37,394 nucleotides of DNA from Melioribacter sp. (GCA_018333725.1 JAGXSM010000127.1:1-37394), one strand, 5' to 3'; numbered from the stretch's first letter, positions 1-9,233 are shown. Program-made: numbers and translations. Notes: generated from the letters alone by a model not told the origin.

Positions 1-260
1 ATCATCAACAGATTAATTTTAATTGAAATACTGTTGCTGTAGGTATGTGAAGACTCTCCGTGAGGTACAATTGAGAAACCAATTCTAGGACTAAAATTCT
101 GAAAAATAATTTTTTCATAATTAATTGAATAATAGTAGTTGTTGCCCGCGATCTCTAGATAAATTGAATTTGTCTTAATATTATTTTCTTGTCCCGAGAC
201 CACTGATAAATCAATAAGTAATAAAATAGAAGAGATAATTGTTATATATAGAAATCTCAT
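1..260 (-). CDS. Partial secreted/outer-membrane protein, truncated by window edge (not in supplied ORF track)
   Basis: Manual translation of the minus strand from ATG at 260: MRFLYITIISSILLLIDLSVVSGQENNIKTNSIYLEIAGNNYYYSINYEKIIFQNFSPRIGFSIVP..., open to the window edge; N-terminal signal peptide and beta-barrel-like start. Confidence 0.65.
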   Translation of the reverse strand, partial: MRFLYITIISSILLLIDLSVVSGQENNIKTNSIYLEIAGNNYYYSINYEKIIFQNFSPRIGFSIVPHGESSHTYSNSISIKINLLM

Positions 261-558
261 TTTAGCCTCATAAAATCAATGGCTCGGCTTGAAAGTATTA
301 AAAAATTTTATTTATGATAACGTAGTAGCGAGGCAGAAGCAACCTAAATAGCAAACATTTAAATTGCAAGAAGAAAATGTGCGGTTAATTCTGATCTTTA
401 ATCTATTTCCTTACTTTATAATATTTTTAGAGGATGTGTCCGTGCCCCTACACTATTATGCGGGTAAAATTTTACTTTAACACAAATAACAAAATTTTAT
501 CACTTCTTTTGCACGTCTAATAAATTAAATTTGCCGCAGTTATTAAAAAGGTTTGCTG

Positions 559-1392
559 ATGAAACACATATATAAATTCTCAATTCTTATTCCCGTTTTA
601 TTTATTATAAGCTGCTCCCAGAAAACAGAACCCACATCACCGGGTCATCAGGGTTTAATACTAAGCCGCAATTTCGATTCGGTTACGGTTCATCTCAAAT
701 ACGGAGAAGAGATTCTAATCAACAATTATGCAGAATTAAAGTTCGAGAGTGTTGCAAGCGATTCACGATGCCCGATTGATGCAAATTGCGTGTGGGCGGG
801 GAACGGTGAAGTTAAAATTTCTGTAACCGAACAACGTAGGAAAAATAATTTTACGCTAAATACACTTCTCGAACCGCGCAAGTTCACATTCGACGATTTT
901 ACAGTTGAGCTGAAAACCCTTAATCCGCTACCGCGTTCTGGCAGACAGATTAAACCCGACGAATACAGCGTTGACTTGATCATTAAACCAGCAGCAAATA
1001 TTAGCGGCGGAACTTCTTCAATAAAACTTATTGAAGGCAGCAATACGGATCTTATTAAACGTGACCCGCTTAATGTTAATTCCGTATCGCTTAATAAAGA
1101 TGAAATCAAGTTCAATGTTTCGTATTCCGGCGGATGCAAGGAACATATTATAGAGCTTTATGCATTCAAGGAGATTCAAAAAACCAATCCCGCACAGGTT
1201 ACGTTACTGCTTTCACATAATAGTAACGGCGATATGTGCGAGGCATATCTTACAAAAACGGTATCGTTTAATCTCTCCAATCTTAAAAATCATCTAAAGT
1301 CCACATACAACATCAGCGACAAAGTTCTTCTGATAATTCACGATCCTTCGGGACGACCACTCCGCAATCCGGTTATCGAATACAACTTTTAA
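559..1392 (+). CDS. Hypothetical lipoprotein
   Basis: ORF with lipobox-like N-terminus (MKHIYKFSILIPVLFIISCSQ) and a SRCPIDANCVWAG motif; ATG at 559 preferred over the TTG at 553. Confidence 0.75.
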   Translation: MKHIYKFSILIPVLFIISCSQKTEPTSPGHQGLILSRNFDSVTVHLKYGEEILINNYAELKFESVASDSRCPIDANCVWAGNGEVKISVTEQRRKNNFTLNTLLEPRKFTFDDFTVELKTLNPLPRSGRQIKPDEYSVDLIIKPAANISGGTSSIKLIEGSNTDLIKRDPLNVNSVSLNKDEIKFNVSYSGGCKEHIIELYAFKEIQKTNPAQVTLLLSHNSNGDMCEAYLTKTVSFNLSNLKNHLKSTYNISDKVLLIIHDPSGRPLRNPVIEYNF

Positions 1393-1395
1393 AGA

Positions 1396-1480
1396 AATAG
1401 AACGCTGATTATTATGATTGATTATGATGGTTTTATGATCATAATTAATCTTAGCAAATCATAAAAATCTGTGTTCTATT
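1396..1480. terminator. Long imperfect hairpin between convergent genes, probable bidirectional terminator
   Basis: AATAGAACGCTGATTATTATGATT (1396-1419) vs AATCATAAAAATCTGTGTTCTATT (1457-1480): 24-bp inverted repeat with 3 mismatches; a nested 12-bp inverted repeat (1417-1428/1438-1449) has 1 mismatch. Starts 4 nt after the upstream stop. Confidence 0.65.
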
Positions 1481-1499
1481 AAGCGTTCCGCTAGCACGA

Positions 1500-2141
1500 T
1501 CAAAAAGAAAATTTAACAAGCTTAATTTTTTTCCCCTCTGCAAGGTGCTGACGTTCGTACTTGGTAAGAATTTTTTCTTCATCGGTAAGTTTACTACTGC
1601 TGTAGAGATCGTTACTCTCTTTAATGAGTTTAAGTCCCAGCTCATCAACAACTTTTAAAGTATAATTGTAGAGTGTATCGTCATCGGTTTTAAGATTTAC
1701 AACTCCCCCGCTTTTAAGGATTCTTTTATAGATTTCCAGAAATCTCGGATGAGTAAGACGTTTCTTCATGCTGCTGCGGCGCGGATACGGATCCGGGAAT
1801 GTTATCCATATCTCATCAACACTTGATGGCGCAAAGATCTCGGCAAGCAGTTCTGCATAACCGACAAGAAAACCAACATTGGCGATTTTTATTTCGTTGG
1901 AATGTTTTGCGCCGTTATATATACGCGAAGGTTTACGATCCACGCCAATAAAATTTTTACGTTTGTGAAGTTGTGCAAGATTGATTGTGTAATCACCCTG
2001 TCCACATCCAAGCTCTAAAGTAAACCCCGATTTATGACTGAAGTAATTGCAAATATTCTGGAATACGTTTTCGTCCTTGTAGCCGAATACATTGGCAAAG
2101 TTCTTTACTTCCGCAATTTTAATATGTTTTTTACGCGGCAT
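1500..2141 (-). CDS. trmB: tRNA (guanine-N7-)-methyltransferase
   Basis: SAM motif LELGCGQGDYTINLA and WITFPDPYPRRSSMKKRLTHPRFLEIYKRIL, typical of TrmB. Confidence 0.9.
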   Translation of the reverse strand: MPRKKHIKIAEVKNFANVFGYKDENVFQNICNYFSHKSGFTLELGCGQGDYTINLAQLHKRKNFIGVDRKPSRIYNGAKHSNEIKIANVGFLVGYAELLAEIFAPSSVDEIWITFPDPYPRRSSMKKRLTHPRFLEIYKRILKSGGVVNLKTDDDTLYNYTLKVVDELGLKLIKESNDLYSSSKLTDEEKILTKYERQHLAEGKKIKLVKFSF

Positions 2142-2403
2142 CTAAATTTATTTTTTTGCGTGTGGAAAATACAAATAATTTAATTTCCCGCGATGCTTTT
2201 GAATACCAATACAAATTCAGACCTCATTATTCAATCTGATTGTTAAGTGCCTATCATGCCGTAGTCTAATTTATTGGCGTTAACAATAAATGTGAAGATT
2301 CTGAAATGATTAAAAATACTTCTCTATTTTTTATAAATTAATACTTCCTGAAACATTTTGAGTTAACGGATGGTCAAATCATCACGTTTGAAGGGGAATT
2401 TGT

Positions 2404-2730
2404 ATGAAAATAAAATTCGCTTCTATTTGTCTATTGTTCATTTCATCTATAGTGAGTGGACAAAACTTAAAAAACAAATCCGACTATTATATTGGCAAAC
2501 TCGATTCATTATTTAAAAAGCATGACAAATTAGAATGGCAAAGCCGGAAATTTTTTGGCAAAATGCCGATGTTCAAACCAGATTCTTCTATTAAATATAA
2601 CATGCCGTTTTTTGTACCGGACTCATCAATCAAATACAATATGCCCATCTATACACCGGACGGTTTTACAAAAAAAGATATGGATAGCAGCAAAAAGTCT
2701 TTGGATGATTTAACAAAGAAAAAGAAATGA
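2404..2730 (+). CDS. Small secreted protein with three tandem 13-aa repeats
   Basis: Signal peptide MKIKFASICLLFISSIVSG; repeats MPMFKPDSSIKYN / MPFFVPDSSIKYN / MPIYTPDGFTKKD. Confidence 0.7.
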   Translation: MKIKFASICLLFISSIVSGQNLKNKSDYYIGKLDSLFKKHDKLEWQSRKFFGKMPMFKPDSSIKYNMPFFVPDSSIKYNMPIYTPDGFTKKDMDSSKKSLDDLTKKKK

Positions 2731-2734
2731 TCTT

Positions 2735-3157
2735 TTATTCTCCCGTAATCGTTACAACAATCCTTCTTGCACCGCCATGGTTGCGGTGTTCACATAAATA
2801 AATTCCTTGCCATGTACCGAGATTAAAATTGCCCTTGGTAATAGGGATTGTAACTGAACTGCCAAGTATTGATGATTTAATGTGTGACGTCATATCATCC
2901 GCACCTTCGAGAGTGTGATTGTAATATTTCATGTCGGATTCCGGAACCGCACGATTGAAATATGTTTCCATATCGGAGCGGACCGAAGGATCGGCATTTT
3001 CATTTATTGTTAATGATGCAGATGTATGCTGAATGAATATATTTGCAATCCCCTTGCTAATGCTTTTCAATTCTGGTAATAGCTGAAGGATCTCGTTTGT
3101 AATTAAATGAAATCCTCTTGGTCGCGGTTTAAGTGTAATTTCTTTCTGGACAGTCAT
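2735..3157 (-). CDS. YjbQ/UPF0047 family protein (secondary thiamine-phosphate synthase enzyme family)
   Basis: FIQHTSASLTINENADPSVRSDME, GADDMTSHIKSSILGSSVTIPI and GTWQGIYLCEHRNHGGARRIVVTI are family hallmarks. Confidence 0.9.
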   Translation of the reverse strand: MTVQKEITLKPRPRGFHLITNEILQLLPELKSISKGIANIFIQHTSASLTINENADPSVRSDMETYFNRAVPESDMKYYNHTLEGADDMTSHIKSSILGSSVTIPITKGNFNLGTWQGIYLCEHRNHGGARRIVVTITGE

Positions 3158-3162
3158 ATTTA

Positions 3163-3708
3163 TTAAAATCCAATTTTTCTTACCGGTTTAGTTTCCTCAA
3201 TCAACAGTTGTTTAATTGCTTCGAAAATTATGTTTATCTGTTTCTGCTGATCGGAAAATTTCTTTTTTGTTTTTCTCTCAAGCTCTTTTAGTTTTTGTGC
3301 AAGAGCATCGTTGCCGTAGAGAAATTTTCTTATCTCAACAAAAGCCCTCATGATAGCAATATTTACTTGTATTGCACGTTTACTATTTAGAACCGAAGAG
3401 AGCATTGCAACACCCCGTTCGGTAAATGCATACGGTAAATACTTTGTATGTCCGCCTCTTTTTAAGGTGCCAATATGGCTCCTTAAATAATTGTACTCCG
3501 CCCGTGTAAGAATAAAAATAAAATCTGATGGAAACCTTTCCAGATTTCTTCTTACAGCACGTTTTAATTGTTTTACTTCAACTCCATACAATTCTGCCAG
3601 ATCTCTGTCTAAAAGAACCTTTTCGTTTCTTATCAATAATATTTTTGAAGTAATTAACTCTGCCGGTATAATTGATTTATCAGACTTTTGTTGAGGTGTC
3701 ATTATCAA
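3163..3708 (-). CDS. ORF6N domain-containing protein (antirepressor-like DNA-binding)
   Basis: KILLIRNEKVLLDRDLAELYGVEVKQLKRAVRRNLERFPSDFIFILTRAEY...LPYAFTERGVAMLSSVLNS is the ORF6N signature. Confidence 0.9.
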   Translation of the reverse strand: MIMTPQQKSDKSIIPAELITSKILLIRNEKVLLDRDLAELYGVEVKQLKRAVRRNLERFPSDFIFILTRAEYNYLRSHIGTLKRGGHTKYLPYAFTERGVAMLSSVLNSKRAIQVNIAIMRAFVEIRKFLYGNDALAQKLKELERKTKKKFSDQQKQINIIFEAIKQLLIEETKPVRKIGF

Positions 3709-3791
3709 TTCCCCCGTTAGTTACCGGTAAATTGCCAAACTAAATTTTCATTATCAAGTAAACATCTTAACAGTAATAAATCTTTTATACA

Positions 3792-4097
3792 TCATTGTTT
3801 ATTCTTCTTGTTGAAATTCTTCAGTTCTTTATGAATTGTCTTCCATTTTCTTTTTTCTGCTATCTGTGCAGAACCATTCTGTTTCGATTCCAGGTATTTC
3901 AATTCTTTACGCAGCTTAAGATAATTATCATATCTCTCTTTAGAAATCAATCCTTTTTCGAGAGCGCTTAATACACCGCATCCTACCCCATGTGTATGAG
4001 TGCAGTCGGAATACTTACACTGTCCGGCATATTCATCGAACTCAAAAAACGTTTGTGCAACTCCCTCCTCAACATTCCAGAGACCGATCTCTCTCAT
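3792..4097 (-). pseudogene. rsgA: C-terminal fragment of RsgA GTPase, out of frame with the N-terminal part
   Basis: MREIGLWNVEEGVAQTFFEFDEYAGQCKYSDCTHTHGVGCGVLSALEKG matches the RsgA C-terminal zinc-binding region; it continues from the N-terminal ORF only after removing 2 nt. Confidence 0.8.
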
Positions 4098-4867
4098 ACC
4101 GGGCGTATCGCGATCAATATGCCTCCCGATGGAAGCAGAACCAATTCACGACGTGTTGTTGTATGCCGTCCTCTCGAATCCTGTTTGCGCACTTCACTTT
4201 TTGTAAGTCGGTCATATCCGAGTAACGCATTGATAAGCGTTGATTTTCCAACTCCCGAAGAGCCGACGAATGCAATTGTTTTCCCCGGTTTAATAAAATT
4301 ATTTAATAATTCTATTCCGGTATTTGCAACCGCACTTACAGCAACCACTTTATCAATTCTAGCTCTCTCTTTAACGGATTCTATTTTCTTATCAGCATCA
4401 TCGCACAGATCTGATTTGTTGAGTACAACAACCGGCTCTGCACCGCTTTGATTTACAACGGCGAGATATCTTTCCAGTCGGTTGAGATTGAAGTTGTTAT
4501 CTAATGATTGAACGATGAAGACCAGATCAACATTTGCCGCGATCACCTGCTCATCTATTTTTCTGTCCCCACTTTTCCGGGAGATTTTTGTTCTTCTCGG
4601 AAGTATCTGATGAATTACCGCCAGTTCATTATTATTAAAAAGTGTAATTACTGCCCAGTCGCCGACTTTCGGCAAATCGCTCTGTCTTTCAGATTCGAAC
4701 AGGTACTTGCCGGAAACCTCTCCGGTAATCTCGCCGGATTCAGTCAGTACTAAATAATTAGTTTTGTTTTCAGCAGAGATCCTTCCGCATTTATATGTGC
4801 TACTATCAAAATTCTTAAATGAATTATTAAAAAATTCATTCCATCCCAATGAATTCAGGTTTATCAT
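4094..4867 (-). pseudogene. rsgA: N-terminal part of ribosome small subunit-dependent GTPase RsgA, frameshifted at the DTPG motif
   Basis: VVLNKSDL (G4) and GSSGVGKSTLINAL (G1) in circularly permuted order; ends GGILIAIRPV* where GGILIDTPGMREIGL is expected. Confidence 0.85.
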
Positions 4868-4931
4868 TGTATCCTCTAACTATAAAATTCGTTATAATTA
4901 ATTAAAAATGCTTTAGAGTTTTTGGAACACA

Positions 4932-4964
4932 CTTATCCCGCAGAGAATTTCTCTAAAGGATAAG
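4932..4964 (+). other. Stem-loop in the 5' region upstream of the MgtC/DUF4010 gene
   Basis: CTTATCC ... GGATAAG (7 bp, 4932-4938/4958-4964) enclosing AGAGA-ATT-TCTCT. Confidence 0.45.
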
Positions 4965-5057
4965 CAGCTATGCAATGAGAGCAGCTGTTGTGATATGTTG
5001 AAAGATGGTTTTAATAAGTCATTAAAAGTTTCAGTTGTAAATCTATAAAAAAATTTA

Positions 5058-5089
5058 CTAACCGAAAACAAGGAGTTGAAACCGGTTAG
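5058..5089 (+). other. Second stem-loop upstream of the MgtC/DUF4010 gene, with AAGGAG in the loop
   Basis: CTAACCG (5058-5064) / CGGTTAG (5083-5089), perfect 7 bp, 18-nt loop. Confidence 0.4.
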
Positions 5090-5165
5090 CTCTTACTCTG
5101 TTTATTCTTCATAAAATTTTGTGCAAATTGAGAATGGATTTTCGAAAATGTACAAATGGTGAGAG

Positions 5166-6422
5166 ATGGAAGCAATTGAATGGACAGTCCAACTGCGATT
5201 AGCGGTTGCTCTTGCACTCGGATTTCTTGTCGGGCTTGAGCGGGAGTCTTCCCAGAGCAAACACAAGAAAGTTTTATTCGGCGGAATACGAACATACCCG
5301 ATAATAAGTTTATTCGGATTCGGATGTGCCTGGCTTTTCACAATGGGAGAGAAATCGATTTTACCTATAGGGTTAATTGCACTTGCTGCTCTCACAGCCA
5401 TTTCATACTTCTCAAAATTTCAATACGATCAGCCCGGTGTTACAACAGAGCTTTCTGCACTTCTAACTTTTATAGTCGGCGCACTTGCAATGCTTGTTGA
5501 TATATGGGCTTCAATGGCGCTTGGGATAATTAATACTATGCTTCTTTCGGAGAAAGCGCGTCTGGAAGAGTTTGTAGAAAAACTTGACCGCGTTGAATTT
5601 CTTGCCGTATTAAAATTCCTATTGGTAACGCTTATAATTTTACCCGTGCTGCCAAATGTTGAATACACACAGTTCAAAGTCAATCCATCAAAAGTATGGC
5701 AGATAGTTATAATCGTTTCAACAATCGGTTTTGTCGGATACATTTTATCCAAGCGGCTTGGCGAGAAAGTTGGATTCTGGGTATCGGGACTTGTAAGCGG
5801 AATAGTATCGAGTACCGCTGTATCAATCGCTTATGGAAGGATGACTCAGCAGAACAGCCAGATCTCAAAGAATGCGCTTCAGGGAGTTCTGGTTGCATCA
5901 AGTGTAATGTATCTGCGGTTGCTGGTTCTTATCTATATTATTAGTCCATCTATCATTTCTCATTTATGGTGGCAAATGTTATTACTGTGTATTATCGGTT
6001 TTGCAATATCGCTGATAAATTTTCCTACGAAGAAATACAAAGTTTCCAAATTAGATGAGTCCGAAAAACTTCAAAACCCGTTTGAAATAAGACCGGCATT
6101 TATATTTGCGCTTTTATTTGTTACACTGTCGTTTATTACCGGACTTGTTAAAGAATATTTTGGTCAGTCGGGAATTATTTCTTTATCCGCTATTGTAGGT
6201 GTAACGGATATAAGTCCTTTTGTTCTGTCGCTTGTAAATTCTTCCGGGTTCACAACGGGAATAGTTGTCTCGGCAATTTTAATTTCTATTATGAGCAATA
6301 CAATAATGAAAGGTGCTTATTTCGGTTATCTTGCAAGCGATGTGAGGAAAGAAACTTTTATTAGGTTCGGGATATATGCACTCGCTCATATTCCGGTAAT
6401 TGTAATTACATTGTTTATCTGA
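5166..6422 (+). CDS. MgtC/SapB family membrane protein with DUF4010-like C-terminal region
   Basis: LRLAVALALGFLVGLERE...GGIRTYPIISLFGFGCAWL is the MgtC/SapB signature; long multi-TM C-terminus with AIVGVTDISPFVLSL. Confidence 0.85.
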   Translation: MEAIEWTVQLRLAVALALGFLVGLERESSQSKHKKVLFGGIRTYPIISLFGFGCAWLFTMGEKSILPIGLIALAALTAISYFSKFQYDQPGVTTELSALLTFIVGALAMLVDIWASMALGIINTMLLSEKARLEEFVEKLDRVEFLAVLKFLLVTLIILPVLPNVEYTQFKVNPSKVWQIVIIVSTIGFVGYILSKRLGEKVGFWVSGLVSGIVSSTAVSIAYGRMTQQNSQISKNALQGVLVASSVMYLRLLVLIYIISPSIISHLWWQMLLLCIIGFAISLINFPTKKYKVSKLDESEKLQNPFEIRPAFIFALLFVTLSFITGLVKEYFGQSGIISLSAIVGVTDISPFVLSLVNSSGFTTGIVVSAILISIMSNTIMKGAYFGYLASDVRKETFIRFGIYALAHIPVIVITLFI

Positions 6423-6428
6423 TTGGAA

Positions 6429-7187
6429 TTAGAAAGGAAGTATCTTCATTAACTTCAGCGCCATTATAATTATGGCAATTGATAGAACCGTCTTAATAAA
6501 CCGGTCCCCTTTTTTGATTGAGTGTTTTGTTCCCCACCATCCGCCAAGTGCATTACCGAGTCCGAGACTTATACCCCAGTACCAGTTTACATTTCCGGAA
6601 AGTATAAAAATTAGAAGTGCCGGTATTGTTAGAATGAACACGATGAAGACCTTGTGCATGTTAACATATATAAGACTGAAATGCATCAGCTTATTTAGTA
6701 TTGCCATCAAAATAAATCCGATTCCGATCTGAATGAATCCTCCATAGAAACCGACGACAACAAAAGTGAGAAAGAGCGGGATTGTGATTTTTTTATTTTC
6801 GGTATCATCGTTCTTTTTAGATTTTGATGCCGGAAAGATCATCGTGAGTGTAATCGCGATCATTATTATTCCGAGAATTGTATTGAACAATTCGTCGCTT
6901 ATCTTAATTGCAACAAGAGCCCCGGCAATTGCACCGGGAAGCGTTATTAATGAAAGCTTCATACTCAGATTGAATTGCTGATATTGCGCTTTCTGGAATG
7001 TATAGACCGAACTTACGTTCTGCATTAGAATTGCAATCCTGTTCGTCCCGTTTGCGGTTGCAGAATCCAAACCGAGAAAAATTAATGCCGGAAGTGTAAG
7101 TGACGATCCGCCGCCAGCATTTACGTTTATTACTGCAGCTATCGCACCGATTACAAAAAGAAGAAGGGAGGCAAGTATGTCGCTCAA
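6429..7187 (-). CDS. TSUP family transporter (TauE/SafE-like)
   Basis: Multi-TM; GGGSSLTLPALIFLGLDSATANGTNRIAILMQN and GFYGGFIQIGIGFILMA motifs. Confidence 0.85.
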   Translation of the reverse strand: MSDILASLLLFVIGAIAAVINVNAGGGSSLTLPALIFLGLDSATANGTNRIAILMQNVSSVYTFQKAQYQQFNLSMKLSLITLPGAIAGALVAIKISDELFNTILGIIMIAITLTMIFPASKSKKNDDTENKKITIPLFLTFVVVGFYGGFIQIGIGFILMAILNKLMHFSLIYVNMHKVFIVFILTIPALLIFILSGNVNWYWGISLGLGNALGGWWGTKHSIKKGDRFIKTVLSIAIIIMALKLMKILPF

Positions 7188-7240
7188 TTTAAATTATCCG
7201 GAAATTTTGAATGGCAATCTAAAATAAATTACAGTAAGAT

Positions 7241-7268
7241 GTCGGCACAGAAGTTATTCCATGCCGAC
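7241..7268 (-). terminator. Hairpin downstream of the cytochrome c gene
   Basis: GTCGGCA (7241-7247) / TGCCGAC (7262-7268), perfect 7 bp with a 14-nt loop, just after the cytochrome stop codon. Confidence 0.45.
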
Positions 7269-7273
7269 TAATT

Positions 7274-8254
7274 TTACTTTCCGGGAGTCCACTTTACAAC
7301 TGAGTTATAGATCGGTTTAAGTGAATGTAAGTAATCGTATATTGCTCCGAGGTCCTCGTCGGTCATTCCTGCATACATAGTCCACGGCATTGCAGTGTTA
7401 TAGTCGTTCATATTTACAGATGGAATTTGATGGCCGTCGGGATCCATAGATTTGAATCTTGCAATGAATTGTTCCTTTGTCCAGCTACCAAGCCCTGTGT
7501 TCTTTTCGGGTGTTAGATTTGCGCTTTGCACAACTCCGCCCGGGAAATTGAATTCAGCACCGCCGGCAAAAGCTTTTTCAATTATATATTCACCCTGGAC
7601 TGATGGAGTATGACAATCGAAACATCCGGCTAAGTTAGTTACGTATTCGCCATATTTAACCGGATTGTTCTTATCCGGCTCAGGTGATGGATGAAACGAT
7701 TGTGGCGGAAGAGTCTTCACAATAAAGTTAAGTGGAAAATTTAAACTTCCCTCAGGCACTTTATTTTCTATCGGTTTAAGTGATCTTAAATATGCAACAA
7801 TTGAATAAAGATCCTCTGCTGTCATCTTGTTATAATTCAAATACGGCATTAAAGGAAAGAATGCATTCCCGACTTTATTAACTCCGCAAGTAATTGCTCT
7901 CATTATTTCACCATCCGTCCAGCTGCTTAAGGATGCGGGAGTAATATTTTTTGCGTAAAGAGTTCCAGGAAAACCGATCTCTTCGCTGAACTTATCCCCA
8001 CCCTTGCCCCATGTATCTGCAACCGGAGGGCCGGAAAACTTTGACCAATCGCGTGTTGAATGGCAATCCATACAAACAGCAACATGCTTTGCGAGGTATT
8101 CACCTCTTGCGATTCTCGCCGGGGTAATTTCAACTTTTTCATTTGACGGCGGATCAACTTTGGGATATGATGAATTAAAATAAATAAGGAAAGCAACAAC
8201 TAATACTGCAACTCCCCCGAAAATATATGCAAGTATTTTGAAGAACTTCTTCAT
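7274..8254 (-). CDS. Membrane-anchored di-heme cytochrome c
   Basis: Two CXXCH heme motifs (CMDCH, CFDCH), N-terminal TM anchor, repeated YLRSLKPI / YLHSLKPI helices. Confidence 0.9.
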   Translation of the reverse strand: MKKFFKILAYIFGGVAVLVVAFLIYFNSSYPKVDPPSNEKVEITPARIARGEYLAKHVAVCMDCHSTRDWSKFSGPPVADTWGKGGDKFSEEIGFPGTLYAKNITPASLSSWTDGEIMRAITCGVNKVGNAFFPLMPYLNYNKMTAEDLYSIVAYLRSLKPIENKVPEGSLNFPLNFIVKTLPPQSFHPSPEPDKNNPVKYGEYVTNLAGCFDCHTPSVQGEYIIEKAFAGGAEFNFPGGVVQSANLTPEKNTGLGSWTKEQFIARFKSMDPDGHQIPSVNMNDYNTAMPWTMYAGMTDEDLGAIYDYLHSLKPIYNSVVKWTPGK

Positions 8255-8369
8255 TAAAAGACCTTTCTTTAATTGTGACGTTTTAAATTAATTAAAAAGG
8301 ACAAATAATCCACAAATAATATAGTGGTATGACGCACATAAATAACAAAAGGTTGTAGATTGGAAAAAA

Positions 8370-9233
8370 TTAATTTTCGTGGCGGTGTTTATGTAGTTCG
8401 TACGAAATGTAGAGGTTCTGAAAGAGGACGTAGAACACCGGACCAATTGCAGAGATTGGGTTCATATATGTTAGGGAAAGCCAGATTGTAAACGCATTAT
8501 TTTTCTGTCCTAGGGACTGACTTGCTTCGTGATGATAATTCTTTCCGCCGATAATCCAGCCGAGTCCGAAAAAGAAAATACATAAAAGTGCTGATGAAGC
8601 TGCAATCAGAAAGATTATTCCAAGGTTGTTTGAAAATTCAGACTGTACATAATTCGATGCATCGGAGGTTGCTATATAAATGTTTATGATTAATATGTAG
8701 AAAGAAACATCCTTCCAGTTAACAAGCCACGTCCAGATTTTTTTTGATAGTACTTTCAGTAATTGAGCAGATATAAACGGGATCGAAAAGGTAATCAGTA
8801 TCGGAAACAGAACATCGGTTATTGAAATATCTGCCTGGCTCTGTACAACCACAGGAAGCATAAAGGGAATTAATGATGCTATTACAAAATTGTTAAGCAG
8901 AAGAGAGAATGCAACGAACTCTACTTTTTTTCTTTTAAGACTTGTTATAACCGGAGCGGCAATTGCTGTGGGTGCAATTGCAGTTATAAAAGCTGTTTGC
9001 GCAAGTTCTGGGCTGAATGGATTTATCAGAATAAAAATTAATGATGCGGATATTATTATTGTAAATAGTATTACAAAATGTTTTTTCGTAATAATTTCTT
9101 TGTTCACCTTTACATCAAGAAAGGAAAAGAAAAGCATTACCATAAGAAAATATCGGATTAAGAATGTGTATTCGTGTCCGTACGGAAATAAAATGCCGAT
9201 TGTTATTGTAAGAAGTAATAGAATTGTTTTCAT
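8370..9233 (-). CDS. Bile acid:sodium symporter-like (BASS-type) membrane transporter
   Basis: About 9 hydrophobic segments; FLDVKVNKEI, AFITAIAPTAIAAPVI, SLGQKNNAFTIWLSLTYMNPISAIGPVFYVLFQN resemble BASS proteins. Confidence 0.65.
   Translation of the reverse strand: MKTILLLLTITIGILFPYGHEYTFLIRYFLMVMLFFSFLDVKVNKEIITKKHFVILFTIIISASLIFILINPFSPELAQTAFITAIAPTAIAAPVITSLKRKKVEFVAFSLLLNNFVIASLIPFMLPVVVQSQADISITDVLFPILITFSIPFISAQLLKVLSKKIWTWLVNWKDVSFYILIINIYIATSDASNYVQSEFSNNLGIIFLIAASSALLCIFFFGLGWIIGGKNYHHEASQSLGQKNNAFTIWLSLTYMNPISAIGPVFYVLFQNLYISYELHKHRHEN

Noticed and set aside
3990-4451. 153-aa plus-strand ORF and neighbouring 77/68-aa ORFs opposite rsgA
   Set aside because: Antisense to clearly homologous RsgA coding sequence; no recognisable motif; frame shadows.
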